Below are positions 52,087 to 61,050 of a stretch of 64,000 nt of DNA, one piece after another. Source of the DNA: CAVPTL01 sp963794415. GTDB taxonomy: Bacteria; Actinomycetota; Thermoleophilia; Gaiellales; JAICJC01. A model generated the notes under the pieces. That model saw only the letters and a program-made list of their open reading frames with translations, was not told where the DNA came from and did not search any database. Positions within the stretch are counted from its first letter, which is position 1, and each line of letters begins with the position of its first letter. The position numbers and the translations under genes are program-made. Location: positions 310,001 through 374,000 of the forward strand of contig CAWCDI010000004.1 in the NCBI GenBank assembly GCA_963794415.1. The letters run 5' to 3'.

Positions 52087-53208
52087 ATGAAAATCACCAA
52101 AGTCGAACCAATCATCCTCCGCCTGGATCAGATCGACACCACCCGGGCCGATGGGACGCAGGACGCATTCCTGGTGCGCATCCACACCGATGAGGGCCTC
52201 GTCGGAGTCGGCGAGGGCGACACCTCCCCGTACATCGCCAGGACCATCATCGAGATGCCCTCGTCGCACTCCATCGCGCGCGGTCTCGGCGAGCTGCTGG
52301 TGGGAGAGAACCCGCTCGCAGTCGGCCGGCTCTGGCAGCGGATGTGGATGGGCGCCTACCACTACGGCCGCGCCGGAGCAGCGCTCCACACCATCAGCGC
52401 GCTCGACATGGCCCTCTGGGACATCGCCGGCCAGGCTGCCGGCCTGCCGGTGTCCGAGCTGCTGGGCGGCCGGCGCACCGACTCGATGCTGGTCTACGCG
52501 AGCGAGGTCATGCCCGACACCGCAGACGAGGTGCGCGCCATCGCCGAGCGCGCCGTCCTGAACGGCTACACCGCGCTGAAGCTCGGCTGGGGGCCGCTCG
52601 GACAGAGCCTCGCGAGCGACCTCGAGCTGATGTCGGCGGCCCGCGAGGTGCTCGGGCCCGAGCGCAAGCTCATGCTCGACGGCGGCATGGCCTACACGGT
52701 GAAGAGCGCCCTGGAGCTGGTGCGCGAGCTGGAGCCGCTCGACATCTACTGGCTCGAGGAGCCGCTCGCCGCCGACGACTTCGAGGGCTACCGCCGCCTG
52801 TCGGACGGCTCGCCGATCCGCATCGCGGCAGGCGAGGCCGACTCGGGCATCGAGCCCTACCGCAGGCTGGTGAAGGAGGGCCACGTGGACGTGCTGCAGC
52901 CCGACCTCGCCCGCTGCGGCGGATTCACGGTGGCGCGGCAGATCGCCGACCTCGCCCGCGAGACCGGCGTCGAGGTGGTGCCGCACTGCTTCTCGACCAG
53001 CGTGCTCGTCGCCGCATCGCTGCACTTCACGGCAGCGCTCGACAAGGCGACGCTCTCGGAGTACTCGGTCGCGAACTCGCCCTTCGTGGGCGGCCTCGTG
53101 CAGGAGCCGTTCGAGTTCGCCGACGGCCGTCTCGCGATCCCCACCGGCCCTGGCCTGGGGATCACGCTCAACGAGGAGCTCATCAGCCGCATGCGCTACG
53201 ACGGCTGA
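52087..53208 (+). CDS. Enolase-superfamily dehydratase/racemase (copy 1)
   Basis: A 373-residue mandelate-racemase-type barrel. Lys165 in ALKLGWGP, metal ligands Asp198, Glu224 (WLEEP) and Glu250 (AAGE), and the His-Asp dyad Asp273 (QPDLARCGG) with His300 (VPHCF). Where mandelate racemase has Lys-x-Lys, the second Lys is Gly here, so it likely uses the dyad as base in dehydrating an acid sugar. Substrate not predictable. Convergent with an SDR gene (8 bases between stops). Confidence 0.87.
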   Translation: MKITKVEPIILRLDQIDTTRADGTQDAFLVRIHTDEGLVGVGEGDTSPYIARTIIEMPSSHSIARGLGELLVGENPLAVGRLWQRMWMGAYHYGRAGAALHTISALDMALWDIAGQAAGLPVSELLGGRRTDSMLVYASEVMPDTADEVRAIAERAVLNGYTALKLGWGPLGQSLASDLELMSAAREVLGPERKLMLDGGMAYTVKSALELVRELEPLDIYWLEEPLAADDFEGYRRLSDGSPIRIAAGEADSGIEPYRRLVKEGHVDVLQPDLARCGGFTVARQIADLARETGVEVVPHCFSTSVLVAASLHFTAALDKATLSEYSVANSPFVGGLVQEPFEFADGRLAIPTGPGLGITLNEELISRMRYDG

Positions 53209-53216
53209 AGCCGGGG

Positions 53217-53963
53217 TCAGAAGCCGACGGTGACGCCGCCGTCGGCCATGATCCTGGCCCCGGTGACGTAGGTGTTCTGCTCGGAGCAGAGGTACGAGAC
53301 GACCGTGGCCATCTCACGCGGCTCGGCCGGGCGCAGGAGCGGAATGCGGCCCGTCTTGATGTAGCCGTCCTTGAACCAGTCGGTCTCGAGCTCGTTCTGG
53401 CCGTTGACCACCGACATCCGCGTGTTGACGAACCCGGGCGCGACGCTGTTGACCAGCACGCCCCGGGCACCCAGCTCGAGCGCCAGCGTGCGGGTCGCGG
53501 CATCGAGGCCGCCCTTGGCCGCGTCGTAGCCCAGCGCTGTGCGCTCGCTGTGCGTCGCGTGGATCGAGGTGATGTTGACGATGCGCCCGCCGCCGTGCCG
53601 GCCCATCGCCATGCCGGCGGCACGCGCCAGCCAGATCGGGCCGTCGAGGTTCACGGCCAGCTGCCGCCGGTATGACTCGACCGTGAGGTCGTCCACCGTC
53701 TCGGGGATCGAGATGCCCGCGACGTTCACGAGCGCCCAGACCGGCCCGTGGTCACGTTCGATCGAGGCCACGAGCTGGTCGTGGCCCTCGATCCGGGAGA
53801 CGTCGCAGATCAGCGACGGCGAGAACGAGCACGCCTCGACGTCGAGGCCCACCACCGTCATTTCATCGGCCCGCAGCGCGTCGGCGACTGCGGCACCGAT
53901 GCCGTTGGAGGCGCCGGTGACGATCGCGACGCGGGGGCTGTCCGAGGCTTCCGGAGGTGCCAT
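53217..53963 (-). CDS. SDR-family oxidoreductase
   Basis: A 248-residue classical SDR: GASNGIGAA near 17-25, NVAG, SIHATHS and YDAAKGG. VTGARIMADGGVTVGF is the usual C-terminal block. ATG at 53963 preferred over further upstream Met codons. Convergent with the dehydratase and divergent from the IclR gene. Probably a sugar or sugar-acid dehydrogenase of the same pathway. Confidence 0.88.
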   Translation of the reverse strand: MAPPEASDSPRVAIVTGASNGIGAAVADALRADEMTVVGLDVEACSFSPSLICDVSRIEGHDQLVASIERDHGPVWALVNVAGISIPETVDDLTVESYRRQLAVNLDGPIWLARAAGMAMGRHGGGRIVNITSIHATHSERTALGYDAAKGGLDAATRTLALELGARGVLVNSVAPGFVNTRMSVVNGQNELETDWFKDGYIKTGRIPLLRPAEPREMATVVSYLCSEQNTYVTGARIMADGGVTVGF

Positions 53964-54011
53964 CGCGCCGATCATAGTCGCGCCCGGATGACTTGACCAG
54001 CCCACCTCCGG

Positions 54012-54029
54012 CGTGATAGAGCTATCACG
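54012..54029. promoter_or_regulatory. Inverted repeat, candidate operator of IclR regulon
   Basis: Perfect 8-base arms CGTGATAG and CTATCACG separated by AG, between the divergent SDR gene and the IclR gene. Good candidate for control of both directions. Confidence 0.55.
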
Positions 54030-54042
54030 TACCCAAAGCGGG

Positions 54043-54057
54043 TTTCACAGTATGAAA
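54043..54057. promoter_or_regulatory. Inverted repeat over IclR start, candidate autoregulatory site
   Basis: TTTCA, five bases, TGAAA, covering the ATG at 54052. Spaced TTTC/GAAA-type half-sites are common for IclR-family proteins, so autorepression is plausible. Confidence 0.45.
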
Positions 54058-54819
54058 GATGGATCTGTCCCCACTCGCATCCGCTCCGTCAGCCGGGCTG
54101 CGACCGTGCTCGAGATGGTGGCCCTGCACTCGGCCGGGATTCGCGCCAGCGAGATCGCGACCCAGCTCGAGATGCCGCTGCCGACGGCCTACCACCTGCT
54201 GAACACGCTGGCCGAGAGCGGGCTCCTGACCAAGGCCGACGACCGCCGCTACCAGCTCGGCCCCAAGGTCGGCCTGCTGGCCGAGGCGTTCGCGGCGCAG
54301 CTCTCCGCCCCCGAGCACCAGCTGGCGGCACTGCGCGAGCTGGCCGACCGCACCGGCGAGACGGCCTACCTCTCGGCCTGGCGACGCGGTGACGCGGTGC
54401 TGCTCTCGATCATCGACGGCCAGAAGGCCGTGCGGGTGTCGGGGATGCACCTCGGCTACTCGGGGCTGGCCCACGCCCGTGCGTCGGGCAAGGTCTTGCT
54501 GGCCTTCGGCCGGCCGGGGACGCTCGAGGACTACCTGCGCCGGCACGCGATGGACACGCCCACCAAGCACACGGTGACCGAGCCGGCGGTGCTCGAGGCC
54601 GAGATCATCCGCACGCGCCATGCGGGGTATGCAATCGACGACGAGGAGTTCGTCGAGGGCGTCTCGTGCGTGGCGGCGCCGGTGGGAGACGGCACCGTGG
54701 CGATGGCGATCTCGGCGCCGGCCGAGCGGTTCCGGCGCCACAAGCTGGAGCTGATCAAGACCGTGGTGGAGGTCGCCTCCACCACCGTCACCCCCAGCCT
54801 GCGGACGGCTACCGCATGA
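54052..54819 (+). CDS. IclR-family transcriptional regulator
   Basis: A 255-residue regulator. N-terminal winged helix (SRAATVLEMVALHSAGIRA, EIATQLEMPLPTAYHLLNTL) and C-terminal ligand domain (SGMHLGYSGLAHARASGKVLL, GYAIDDEEFVEGVSCVAAPV). ATG at 54052 gives the normal family length; the stop overlaps the next gene's ATG. It heads a packed run of nine genes to 61991, so it is very likely the regulator of that catabolic operon, probably lifting repression with a pathway intermediate. Confidence 0.92.
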   Translation: MKDGSVPTRIRSVSRAATVLEMVALHSAGIRASEIATQLEMPLPTAYHLLNTLAESGLLTKADDRRYQLGPKVGLLAEAFAAQLSAPEHQLAALRELADRTGETAYLSAWRRGDAVLLSIIDGQKAVRVSGMHLGYSGLAHARASGKVLLAFGRPGTLEDYLRRHAMDTPTKHTVTEPAVLEAEIIRTRHAGYAIDDEEFVEGVSCVAAPVGDGTVAMAISAPAERFRRHKLELIKTVVEVASTTVTPSLRTATA

Positions 54820-55589
54820 CCGAGGGCATCCTCACCGGCAAGGTGGCGCTGGTCACCGGCGCGGGCACAGGGCTCGGCCGCGGCATCGCCCAGGCGCTGG
54901 CCGAGGCCGGCGCCGACATCGCCGTTGCCGAGATCGATCCGGCGTCGGCGCAGACGGCCGCCGAGGAGCTCTCGCAGCTGGGCGTCCGCGCCCGGGCCTA
55001 CGCGACCGACGTCTCGCAGAGCGACCAGGTCGACGGGACGTTCGCGGCGGCAGCCGACGACCTCGGGCGCCTCGACGTGGTGGTCAACAACGCCGGCATC
55101 AGCCGGATCGGGCCGCACATCCACGAGACCACCGACGCCGACTGGAACGACTCGATCGCGGTGATGCAGTCGGGCGTCTTCTACGGCATGCGCGCCGCGG
55201 GCCGCATCATGATCGAGCAGGGCTCGGGCTCGATCATCAACATCTCGTCGATCCGCGGCTTCTCGCCCAACCCCGGCCGGATCGCCTACTGCGCGGCCAA
55301 GGCCGCCGTCATCATGATGACCAAAATCGGCGCCGGCGAGTGGGCCGCCCACGGCATCCGCGTCAACGCGATCGCACCGGGCGTGCTGCGCACCCCGATG
55401 TGGGACAAGGACGTCGCCGACGGCACCATCGATGAGCCGTTCTACCTGGATCTGGTGCCGGCCAAGCGCCTCGGCACGCCGGCCGACGTGGGCCGGCTCG
55501 CGGTGTATCTCGCCTCCGACGGCGCGTCCTACGTGAACGGATCGGTGATCCCCATCGACGGCGCCCTGACCTCGATCCCCGCCGGCTGA
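54816..55589 (+). CDS. SDR-family oxidoreductase
   Basis: A 257-residue classical SDR: GAGTGLGRG near 15-23, NNAGISRIG, ISSIRGFSPN and YCAAKAA. It is translationally coupled to the IclR gene (ATGA) and its own stop to the next SDR (TGATG). Probable sugar or polyol dehydrogenase of the operon. Confidence 0.9.
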   Translation: MTEGILTGKVALVTGAGTGLGRGIAQALAEAGADIAVAEIDPASAQTAAEELSQLGVRARAYATDVSQSDQVDGTFAAAADDLGRLDVVVNNAGISRIGPHIHETTDADWNDSIAVMQSGVFYGMRAAGRIMIEQGSGSIINISSIRGFSPNPGRIAYCAAKAAVIMMTKIGAGEWAAHGIRVNAIAPGVLRTPMWDKDVADGTIDEPFYLDLVPAKRLGTPADVGRLAVYLASDGASYVNGSVIPIDGALTSIPAG

Positions 55590-56326
55590 TGACTGCGGCA
55601 CCCGTCGCTGCCGCCGACAGGATGCGGCTCGAAGGCATAGCGGGACGGACCGCCGTGGTCACCGGCGCGAGCAGCGGCATCGGCCTGCGCGTGGCGGAGA
55701 CGCTCTCGGCTCTCGGCGCCCGCGTTGCCGGGATCGACCTCACCGCCGCGTCGCCCGCGCTCGATCTCGGCATCGTCGCCGACGTCTGTGACGAGGGCGA
55801 GATCGACGCCGCGTTCAGCCGGATCGAACGTGAGCTGGGGCAGGCGGAGATCCTGGTCACCAGCGCGGGAGTGTTCGTGCCGACGCCCATCGACGAGCTC
55901 GACGCGGCGTCCTTCCGGCGGACGGTCGAGATCAACCTGACCGGGACGTTCCTGAGCGCCCAGCGGGCCCTGGCGCCGATGCGCGCCGGCGGCTTCGGCC
56001 GGATCGTCACGCTCACGTCGGCGGCCGGGATCGACGGCGGCGGCGAGGCGTGCGCCGACTACGCCGCGTCCAAGGGCGGGGTGATCGCGCTCACGAAGGC
56101 GCTCGCCCGGGAGTCGGTTGCCGACGGCGTCACGGTCAACACGGTGGCGCCGCGCAACATCCGCACGCCGATGCTCACCGGCATGGAGGCCGAGCTGGTC
56201 GCCATCGCGCCGTCCGGCCGCATCGGCGAGCCCGACGAGGTGGCCGCAGCCGTGGTGTTCCTGTGCTCGGCCCACGCCTCGTACATGAGCGGCGAGGTGA
56301 TGGTGGTGAACGGTGGTTGGTGGTGA
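55589..56326 (+). CDS. SDR-family oxidoreductase
   Basis: A 245-residue classical SDR: GASSGIGLR near 26-34, TSAGVFVP (Thr-Ser where most have Asn-Asn), LTSAAGIDGG and YAASKGG. ATG shares its A with the preceding TGA. Two consecutive SDRs in one operon suggest successive oxidations or epimerisation by oxidation and reduction. Confidence 0.9.
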   Translation: MTAAPVAAADRMRLEGIAGRTAVVTGASSGIGLRVAETLSALGARVAGIDLTAASPALDLGIVADVCDEGEIDAAFSRIERELGQAEILVTSAGVFVPTPIDELDAASFRRTVEINLTGTFLSAQRALAPMRAGGFGRIVTLTSAAGIDGGGEACADYAASKGGVIALTKALARESVADGVTVNTVAPRNIRTPMLTGMEAELVAIAPSGRIGEPDEVAAAVVFLCSAHASYMSGEVMVVNGGWW

Positions 56327-56350
56327 CCGAAACGCTGCACGGGAGGACAC

Positions 56351-57520
56351 ATGGCTTCTGATCGCACCTCGCTGATCGCCGGTGCGTCGCTGAGCGACGC
56401 CATCACCGTGGCGCGCCCGCCCCACCGGCTCGAACGGCTGCGCACGTGGATGGCCGCCGAGAACCTGGGCGCCACGGTGGCGTTCGGGGCGACCAACGTC
56501 GCCCACCTCGGCGGGTACGCGCGCTACTACGGCGGGCCCGCGGCGCTGGTGGTCGCACCCGACGGGTTCCGCACCCTGGTGGTGATGTACGACGAGGTCC
56601 CGGTCGCCGAGGCGCTGGGCGAGGCCGACGCCGTGCTGGGCTACGGCGAGCGCGGGTTCGGCCTGAACCTCAATCCGCTGCCGCTCCTGGCAGGGGTCGT
56701 GGCCGGCATCGATGCCGTGCGCACCGCCGGCCGGATCGGGCTCAGCGATGAGCTCGGCAGCATGGCCGAGCTGCTGCGCGCCGACGTGGATGCAACGCAG
56801 GTGGACGCCGCCCGCACGCTCTACGAGATCCGCCTGCTGAAGGACGAGGACGAGCTCGTGAAGGTGCTCCACTCCTACGAGCTGTGCTGGCTCGGGCAGA
56901 AGACCGTCGGCGAGCTCGCACAGCAGCCCGGGATCACCGAGATCGAGCTCTTCTCCGCCGCGCTCTCGGCTGCGCAGAACGCCAACGGCGCGCCGATCGG
57001 GTTCCTCACCGACCTGCTATCGGGCTCGAAGACGCCCGAGGTGTGCTGCCCGATCCACGTGGCGAGCGACCGGGTGGTGGCCTCCGGCGAGCCGGTCGTG
57101 GCCGACATCGCGCTGGGCGCTCACGGCTACTGGGGCGACACGGCCGAGACGCACATCAGCGGCAGCAACTCCGAGGTCTCGCAGATCCGCGAGCGGCTCC
57201 TCGAGATCCTGGCCCAGGCCGGCACCGAGCTCGTCCCGGGCAACACCGGCGCCGCCATCTACGACGGCATCCAGCGCCGCATCGCCGAGTCGTTCCCCGG
57301 CGGGGAGTTCCCCCACCACGGCGGCCACGGCATCTCGGTCTCGTCGTTCGAGGACCCCCACCTCATCCCGAGCGACCACACGCCGTTCGAGAGCTGGATG
57401 CTGCTCGCGGTGGAGCCGGGCGTGTACTTTCCCGGCCACATCGGCGTGCGCGTCGAGAACATCTTTGTCGTCACCCCGGAAGGCGGTATCGAGTTGCGCG
57501 ATGCAATGGGAGCCAGATGA
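56351..57520 (+). CDS. M24-family metallohydrolase (creatinase/prolidase fold)
   Basis: A 389-residue pita-bread enzyme with an N-terminal creatinase-type domain (MAAENLGATVAFGATNVAHL) and the five metal ligands: Asp252 (VVADIAL), Asp263 (GDTAET), His326 (HHGGHGIS), Glu355 (VEPGVYFP) and Glu369 (VRVENIF). GGGAGG precedes the ATG. Members are X-Pro peptidases, creatinases and DMSP-type hydrolases. In a sugar-acid-like operon the hydrolysed or cleaved bond may not be a peptide. Its stop overlaps the VOC gene. Confidence 0.88.
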   Translation: MASDRTSLIAGASLSDAITVARPPHRLERLRTWMAAENLGATVAFGATNVAHLGGYARYYGGPAALVVAPDGFRTLVVMYDEVPVAEALGEADAVLGYGERGFGLNLNPLPLLAGVVAGIDAVRTAGRIGLSDELGSMAELLRADVDATQVDAARTLYEIRLLKDEDELVKVLHSYELCWLGQKTVGELAQQPGITEIELFSAALSAAQNANGAPIGFLTDLLSGSKTPEVCCPIHVASDRVVASGEPVVADIALGAHGYWGDTAETHISGSNSEVSQIRERLLEILAQAGTELVPGNTGAAIYDGIQRRIAESFPGGEFPHHGGHGISVSSFEDPHLIPSDHTPFESWMLLAVEPGVYFPGHIGVRVENIFVVTPEGGIELRDAMGAR

Positions 57521-57981
57521 TCGCTCCGCGAGCGATCAACCACACCGGCCTGACGGTGTCGGATCTCGACCGGTCGGTGGGCTTCTACCGCGACATGCTG
57601 GGGCTCGAGGTCGTCGCGCAGCAGGAGAAGCAGGGCGGCTATCTGGCGGCGATCGTGGGCTACCCCGACGCTCACGTGCGCATGGCCCACCTGCGAGTGC
57701 CCCAGACCGATCACGTGGTGGAGCTCTTCCAGTACCTCGCCCCCGAAGGCAGCCACCCCAGCCGGATCGAGCCGCGCGACGTCGGCAGCGCCCACCTCTG
57801 CCTGGTCGTGGACGACCTGCCCGCGGCGTATGACCAGCTGCGAGCGGCCGGCGTGGACAGCTTCGTGAGCCCGCCCGTGGAGGTCGACACCGGCATCAAC
57901 ACCGGTGGCTACGGCCTCTACCTGCGCGATCCGGACGGGCTGCTCGTCGAGATCTTCCAGCCGCCGGCAGGCCGGCGATGA
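57517..57981 (+). CDS. VOC/glyoxalase-fold protein
   Basis: A 154-residue two-module VOC protein: INHTGLTVSDLDRSVGFYRD with His9, then FYRDMLGLEV, and AHLCLVVDDLPAAYDQLR plus LRDPDGLLVEIFQPP with a C-terminal Glu ligand. The ligand set fits metal-dependent isomerases, epimerases or ring-opening enzymes. Coupled by ATGA overlaps on both sides, so it is a dedicated pathway enzyme. Confidence 0.88.
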   Translation: MIAPRAINHTGLTVSDLDRSVGFYRDMLGLEVVAQQEKQGGYLAAIVGYPDAHVRMAHLRVPQTDHVVELFQYLAPEGSHPSRIEPRDVGSAHLCLVVDDLPAAYDQLRAAGVDSFVSPPVEVDTGINTGGYGLYLRDPDGLLVEIFQPPAGRR

Positions 57982-58964
57982 GCGCGGACCGGTGGCAGGG
58001 ACTCAGCCGCGGCCAGCTCCTCGAGATGCTCGGGCGGATGGCCGAGATCAGATCGTTCGAGGAGGAGGTGCAGAAGCTCTTCAGCCGAAACCTGGTGCGA
58101 GCCTCCACGCACCTCTGCTCCGGGCAGGAGGCGGTGTCGGTGGGCGCATGCAGCGCGCTCGAGGAGGGCGACACCATGACGTGCACCTACCGCGGCCACG
58201 GCGCGGTGATCGCGATGGGCGCGCCGCTCGACCGCTCGATGGCGGAGATCCTCGGCAAGGAGCAGGGGCTCTGCGGCGGGCGCGGCGGCTCGATGCACCT
58301 CACCGACCGGTCGGTTGGGGCGCTGGGCTCGTTCGCGGTGGTCGGGGCGCACCTGCCGTTTGCCTGCGGCACGGCGTTTGCCTCGCAGTACCTCGACACG
58401 GGGTCGGTCTCGCTCTGCTTCTTCGGCGACGGTGCCACCAACATCGGCGCATTCCACGAGGCGATGAACCTGGCCTCCATCTGGAAGCTGCCGGTGGTCT
58501 TCATGTGCGAGAACAACCTCTACGGCGAGTACTCGCCGCTGGCGGCCACCACGCCGGTCGCACAGCTCACCGATCGCGCGACCAGCTACGCGATGGAGTC
58601 GGAGCAGGTGGACGGGATGGACGTGCTGGCAGTGCGCGACGCCGTCTCGCGCGCGTGCGCGCGCGCGCGCGACAAGCTAGGACCCACCTTCATCGAGGCG
58701 CTCACCTACCGCTACGTCGGCCACTCGCGCAGCGACCCGGCCACCTACCGCGCCGAGGGTGAGCTCGACCGCTGGCGCGAGCGCGACCCCATCCCGGGCT
58801 TCGCACGGGTGCTGGAGGAGCGAGACGACATCGACGCATCCGACACCGCCGCGACCCTCGAGGCGGCAAGGGCGGCCGTGGCGGAGGCGCTCGAGCGGGC
58901 GCTCTCGTGGCCCGAGCCCGAGCCGGCCGACCGGTTCGACTACGTCTGGGCGGCGGGACAGTGA
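57978..58964 (+). CDS. TPP-dependent E1-type enzyme, alpha subunit
   Basis: A 328-residue homologue of pyruvate/acetoin dehydrogenase E1 alpha. TPP-binding motif GDGATNIGAFHEA (GDG at 150-152) ending in ENN (178-180), GRGGSMHLTD, and the regulatory-loop-like YRYVGHSRSDP. It would form a heterotetramer with the overlapping beta subunit. No E2 lipoyl acyltransferase or E3 is in the window, so it might borrow an E2 or act without one. An alternating CG tract lies inside the gene. Confidence 0.9.
   Translation: MSADRWQGLSRGQLLEMLGRMAEIRSFEEEVQKLFSRNLVRASTHLCSGQEAVSVGACSALEEGDTMTCTYRGHGAVIAMGAPLDRSMAEILGKEQGLCGGRGGSMHLTDRSVGALGSFAVVGAHLPFACGTAFASQYLDTGSVSLCFFGDGATNIGAFHEAMNLASIWKLPVVFMCENNLYGEYSPLAATTPVAQLTDRATSYAMESEQVDGMDVLAVRDAVSRACARARDKLGPTFIEALTYRYVGHSRSDPATYRAEGELDRWRERDPIPGFARVLEERDDIDASDTAATLEAARAAVAEALERALSWPEPEPADRFDYVWAAGQ
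58648..58671. repeat. Alternating C-G tract
   Basis: Twenty-four bases of strictly alternating pyrimidine-purine, all CG steps except one TG, coding for an Arg/Ala-rich helix stretch of the alpha subunit. Prone to Z-DNA and to sequencing error. Confidence 0.8.
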
Positions 58965-59938
58965 GCGAGACCGTCACCTACCGCGAGGCGGTCATCTGCG
59001 CCCTCGCCGACGAGCTCGAGAGCGATCCCAACGTAGTGATGATCGGCGAGGACATCGGTGCGGGCGGCGGCGTGTTCAAGGCCACCGACGGCCTCCATGC
59101 CCGGTTCGGCAGCCGCCGCGTGCGCGACACGCCCATCTCGGAGCAGGCCATCGTCGGCGCCGTCCTGGGCGCGGCGGTCTCGGGACTGCGGCCCGTGGGC
59201 GAGGTCATGTTCGCCGACTTCGCCGGAGTCTGTTACGACCAGATCGTGAACCAGCTCGCCAAGTACCGCTTCCAGAGCGGCGGCCAGGTGGGCGTCCCAG
59301 CGACGCTTCGCATGGCGGGCGGGGGCAGCCTCGGCTTCGGCGCCCAGCACTCCCAGTGCGTGGAGAACTGGTTCTTGCAGACGCCCGGGCTGAAGCTCTG
59401 CGTGCCCGCAACGCCGGGCGACGTCTACACCCTGCTGCGGGCCGCGATCCGTGACGACGACCCCGTGATCGTGTTCGAGCACAAGGCGCTCTACAACATC
59501 TCGGGCGAGCTCCCGGACGGCCCGGCGCTCCCCATCGGCAAGGCCGAGATCGTCCGTCCGGGCACCGACGTGACCGTGGTCGCGACCCAGCTGATGCGCC
59601 ACCGTGCGGCGCAGGCAGCCGAGGAGCTGGCCGGCGAGGGCATCTCGTGCGAGCTGATCGACCCCCGGACGGTCGCGCCGCTCGACACCGCGACCATCAC
59701 CGAGAGCGTCGGGCGCACGGGCAGGCTCGTGTGCGTGCAGGAGGCTCCGGCCGCCGGTAGCTGGGGCCAGGCGGTGATCGCCACCCTCGCGGTCGAGGCG
59801 TTCGAGCTCTTCGACGCCCAGCCCGCGCTGGTCGCCGCCGACCCCATCCCGATCCCCTACGCGAGCTCGCTCGAGGATGCCACGCTGCCGAACGCGGCGC
59901 GGATCGCCGCGGCGGTGCGGCAGGTCATCGCGTCGTGA
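58961..59938 (+). CDS. TPP-dependent E1-type enzyme, beta subunit
   Basis: A 325-residue E1 beta: MIGEDIGAGGGVFKAT near residues 22-37, DTPISEQAIVGAVLGAA (catalytic Glu), EVMFADFAG, and the C-terminal transketolase domain (ELIDPRTVAPLDTATI, LVCVQEAPAAGSWG). GTG start overlaps the alpha-subunit stop and its stop overlaps the next gene. Together with the alpha subunit it should decarboxylate or cleave a 2-oxo compound using TPP. Confidence 0.92.
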   Translation: MSETVTYREAVICALADELESDPNVVMIGEDIGAGGGVFKATDGLHARFGSRRVRDTPISEQAIVGAVLGAAVSGLRPVGEVMFADFAGVCYDQIVNQLAKYRFQSGGQVGVPATLRMAGGGSLGFGAQHSQCVENWFLQTPGLKLCVPATPGDVYTLLRAAIRDDDPVIVFEHKALYNISGELPDGPALPIGKAEIVRPGTDVTVVATQLMRHRAAQAAEELAGEGISCELIDPRTVAPLDTATITESVGRTGRLVCVQEAPAAGSWGQAVIATLAVEAFELFDAQPALVAADPIPIPYASSLEDATLPNAARIAAAVRQVIAS

Positions 59939-61050
59939 ACGACCCGCTGGTGATCGACCGGATCGAGGTGGTCCCGATCCGGGCGCCGCTCGGGCGGATC
60001 TATCGCGGCAGCACCTACCACATGACCCACCGCGCCACGGTGCTCGTCACCGTGCACACCGCCGAAGGCGTCGTCGGCGAGGCCTACGCCGGCGACGAGG
60101 ACAGCTCGATGAGCGAGATCGTCTCGGTGATCCGTGACGAGCTCGCGCCACGGCTCATGGGGCAGGACTGCTTCGCCGTGGAGCGCTGCTGGGACATCGG
60201 CTACCCGGTGACCTACAACATCCTGCGCGACCGCCGCATCGGCCTGGTGGCGCTGGCCGCAGTCGATCTGGCGATCTGGGATGCCGTGGGCAAGGCGCTC
60301 GGAGAGCCGCTCTGGCGGCTCTGGGGCGGCTTCCGCGATCAGCTCGAGCTCATCGTGATCGGCGGCTACTACGACGGCGGCATGGCGATCGAGGACGAGA
60401 TCGGCTCCTACCGCGAGATGGGTCTCGCCGGCTGCAAGTTCAAGGTGGGCGGCCGCTCGCCCGAGGAGGATGCCGCTCGCGTGCTGCGTGCGCGCGCGGC
60501 CGGCGGCGACGACTTCGTGCTCTGCATCGACGCCAACCAGGGCTACACCGTGGCGGAGGCCGTCGACCTCTGCCGGCGGATCGAGGGCGCCGGCGTGCGG
60601 TGGTTCGAGGAGCCGTGCCGCTGGCACAACGATCGCCGCGACCTGCGCGACGTGCGGGCGATGGGCGGGATCCCCGTCTGCGCCGGGCAGACCGAGATGA
60701 CCGTGAGCGGATGCCGCGATCTGATGGAGGCCGGCTCGATCGACGTCTGCAACTTCGACTCGTCGTGGTCGGGCGGGCCCACCGCATGGCGCCGGTGCGC
60801 GGCAGTCGCCCACGCCTACGACACGCAGATGGGCCACCACGAGGAGCCGCACGTCTCGATGCACCTGCTGGCGAGCCAGTCGCACGGCACCTACGCCGAG
60901 TGCTTCCACCCCGACCGCGATCCGGTCTGGTGGAACATGATCGAGAACCGGCCCGAGCCGGTGAACGGGATCGTGCAGCTGCCCCACGCCCCCGGCCTCG
61001 GCTGGGAGCTCGACCGCGCCTACATCGAGCGCCACAGGCTGGACAGGTGA
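59935..61050 (+). CDS. Enolase-superfamily dehydratase/racemase (copy 2)
   Basis: A 371-residue barrel with the Lys168-x-Lys170 pair (CKFKVGG), metal ligands Asp199 (CIDANQGY), Glu225 (WFEEP) and Glu254 in CAGQTEMT, plus Asp275 (NFDSS) and His301/His302 (MGHHEEP). Unlike copy 1 it retains both lysines, so the two enzymes probably act on different substrates or stereocentres. GTG start overlaps the beta-subunit stop. Likely acid-sugar dehydratase. Confidence 0.88.
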   Translation: MNDPLVIDRIEVVPIRAPLGRIYRGSTYHMTHRATVLVTVHTAEGVVGEAYAGDEDSSMSEIVSVIRDELAPRLMGQDCFAVERCWDIGYPVTYNILRDRRIGLVALAAVDLAIWDAVGKALGEPLWRLWGGFRDQLELIVIGGYYDGGMAIEDEIGSYREMGLAGCKFKVGGRSPEEDAARVLRARAAGGDDFVLCIDANQGYTVAEAVDLCRRIEGAGVRWFEEPCRWHNDRRDLRDVRAMGGIPVCAGQTEMTVSGCRDLMEAGSIDVCNFDSSWSGGPTAWRRCAAVAHAYDTQMGHHEEPHVSMHLLASQSHGTYAECFHPDRDPVWWNMIENRPEPVNGIVQLPHAPGLGWELDRAYIERHRLDR

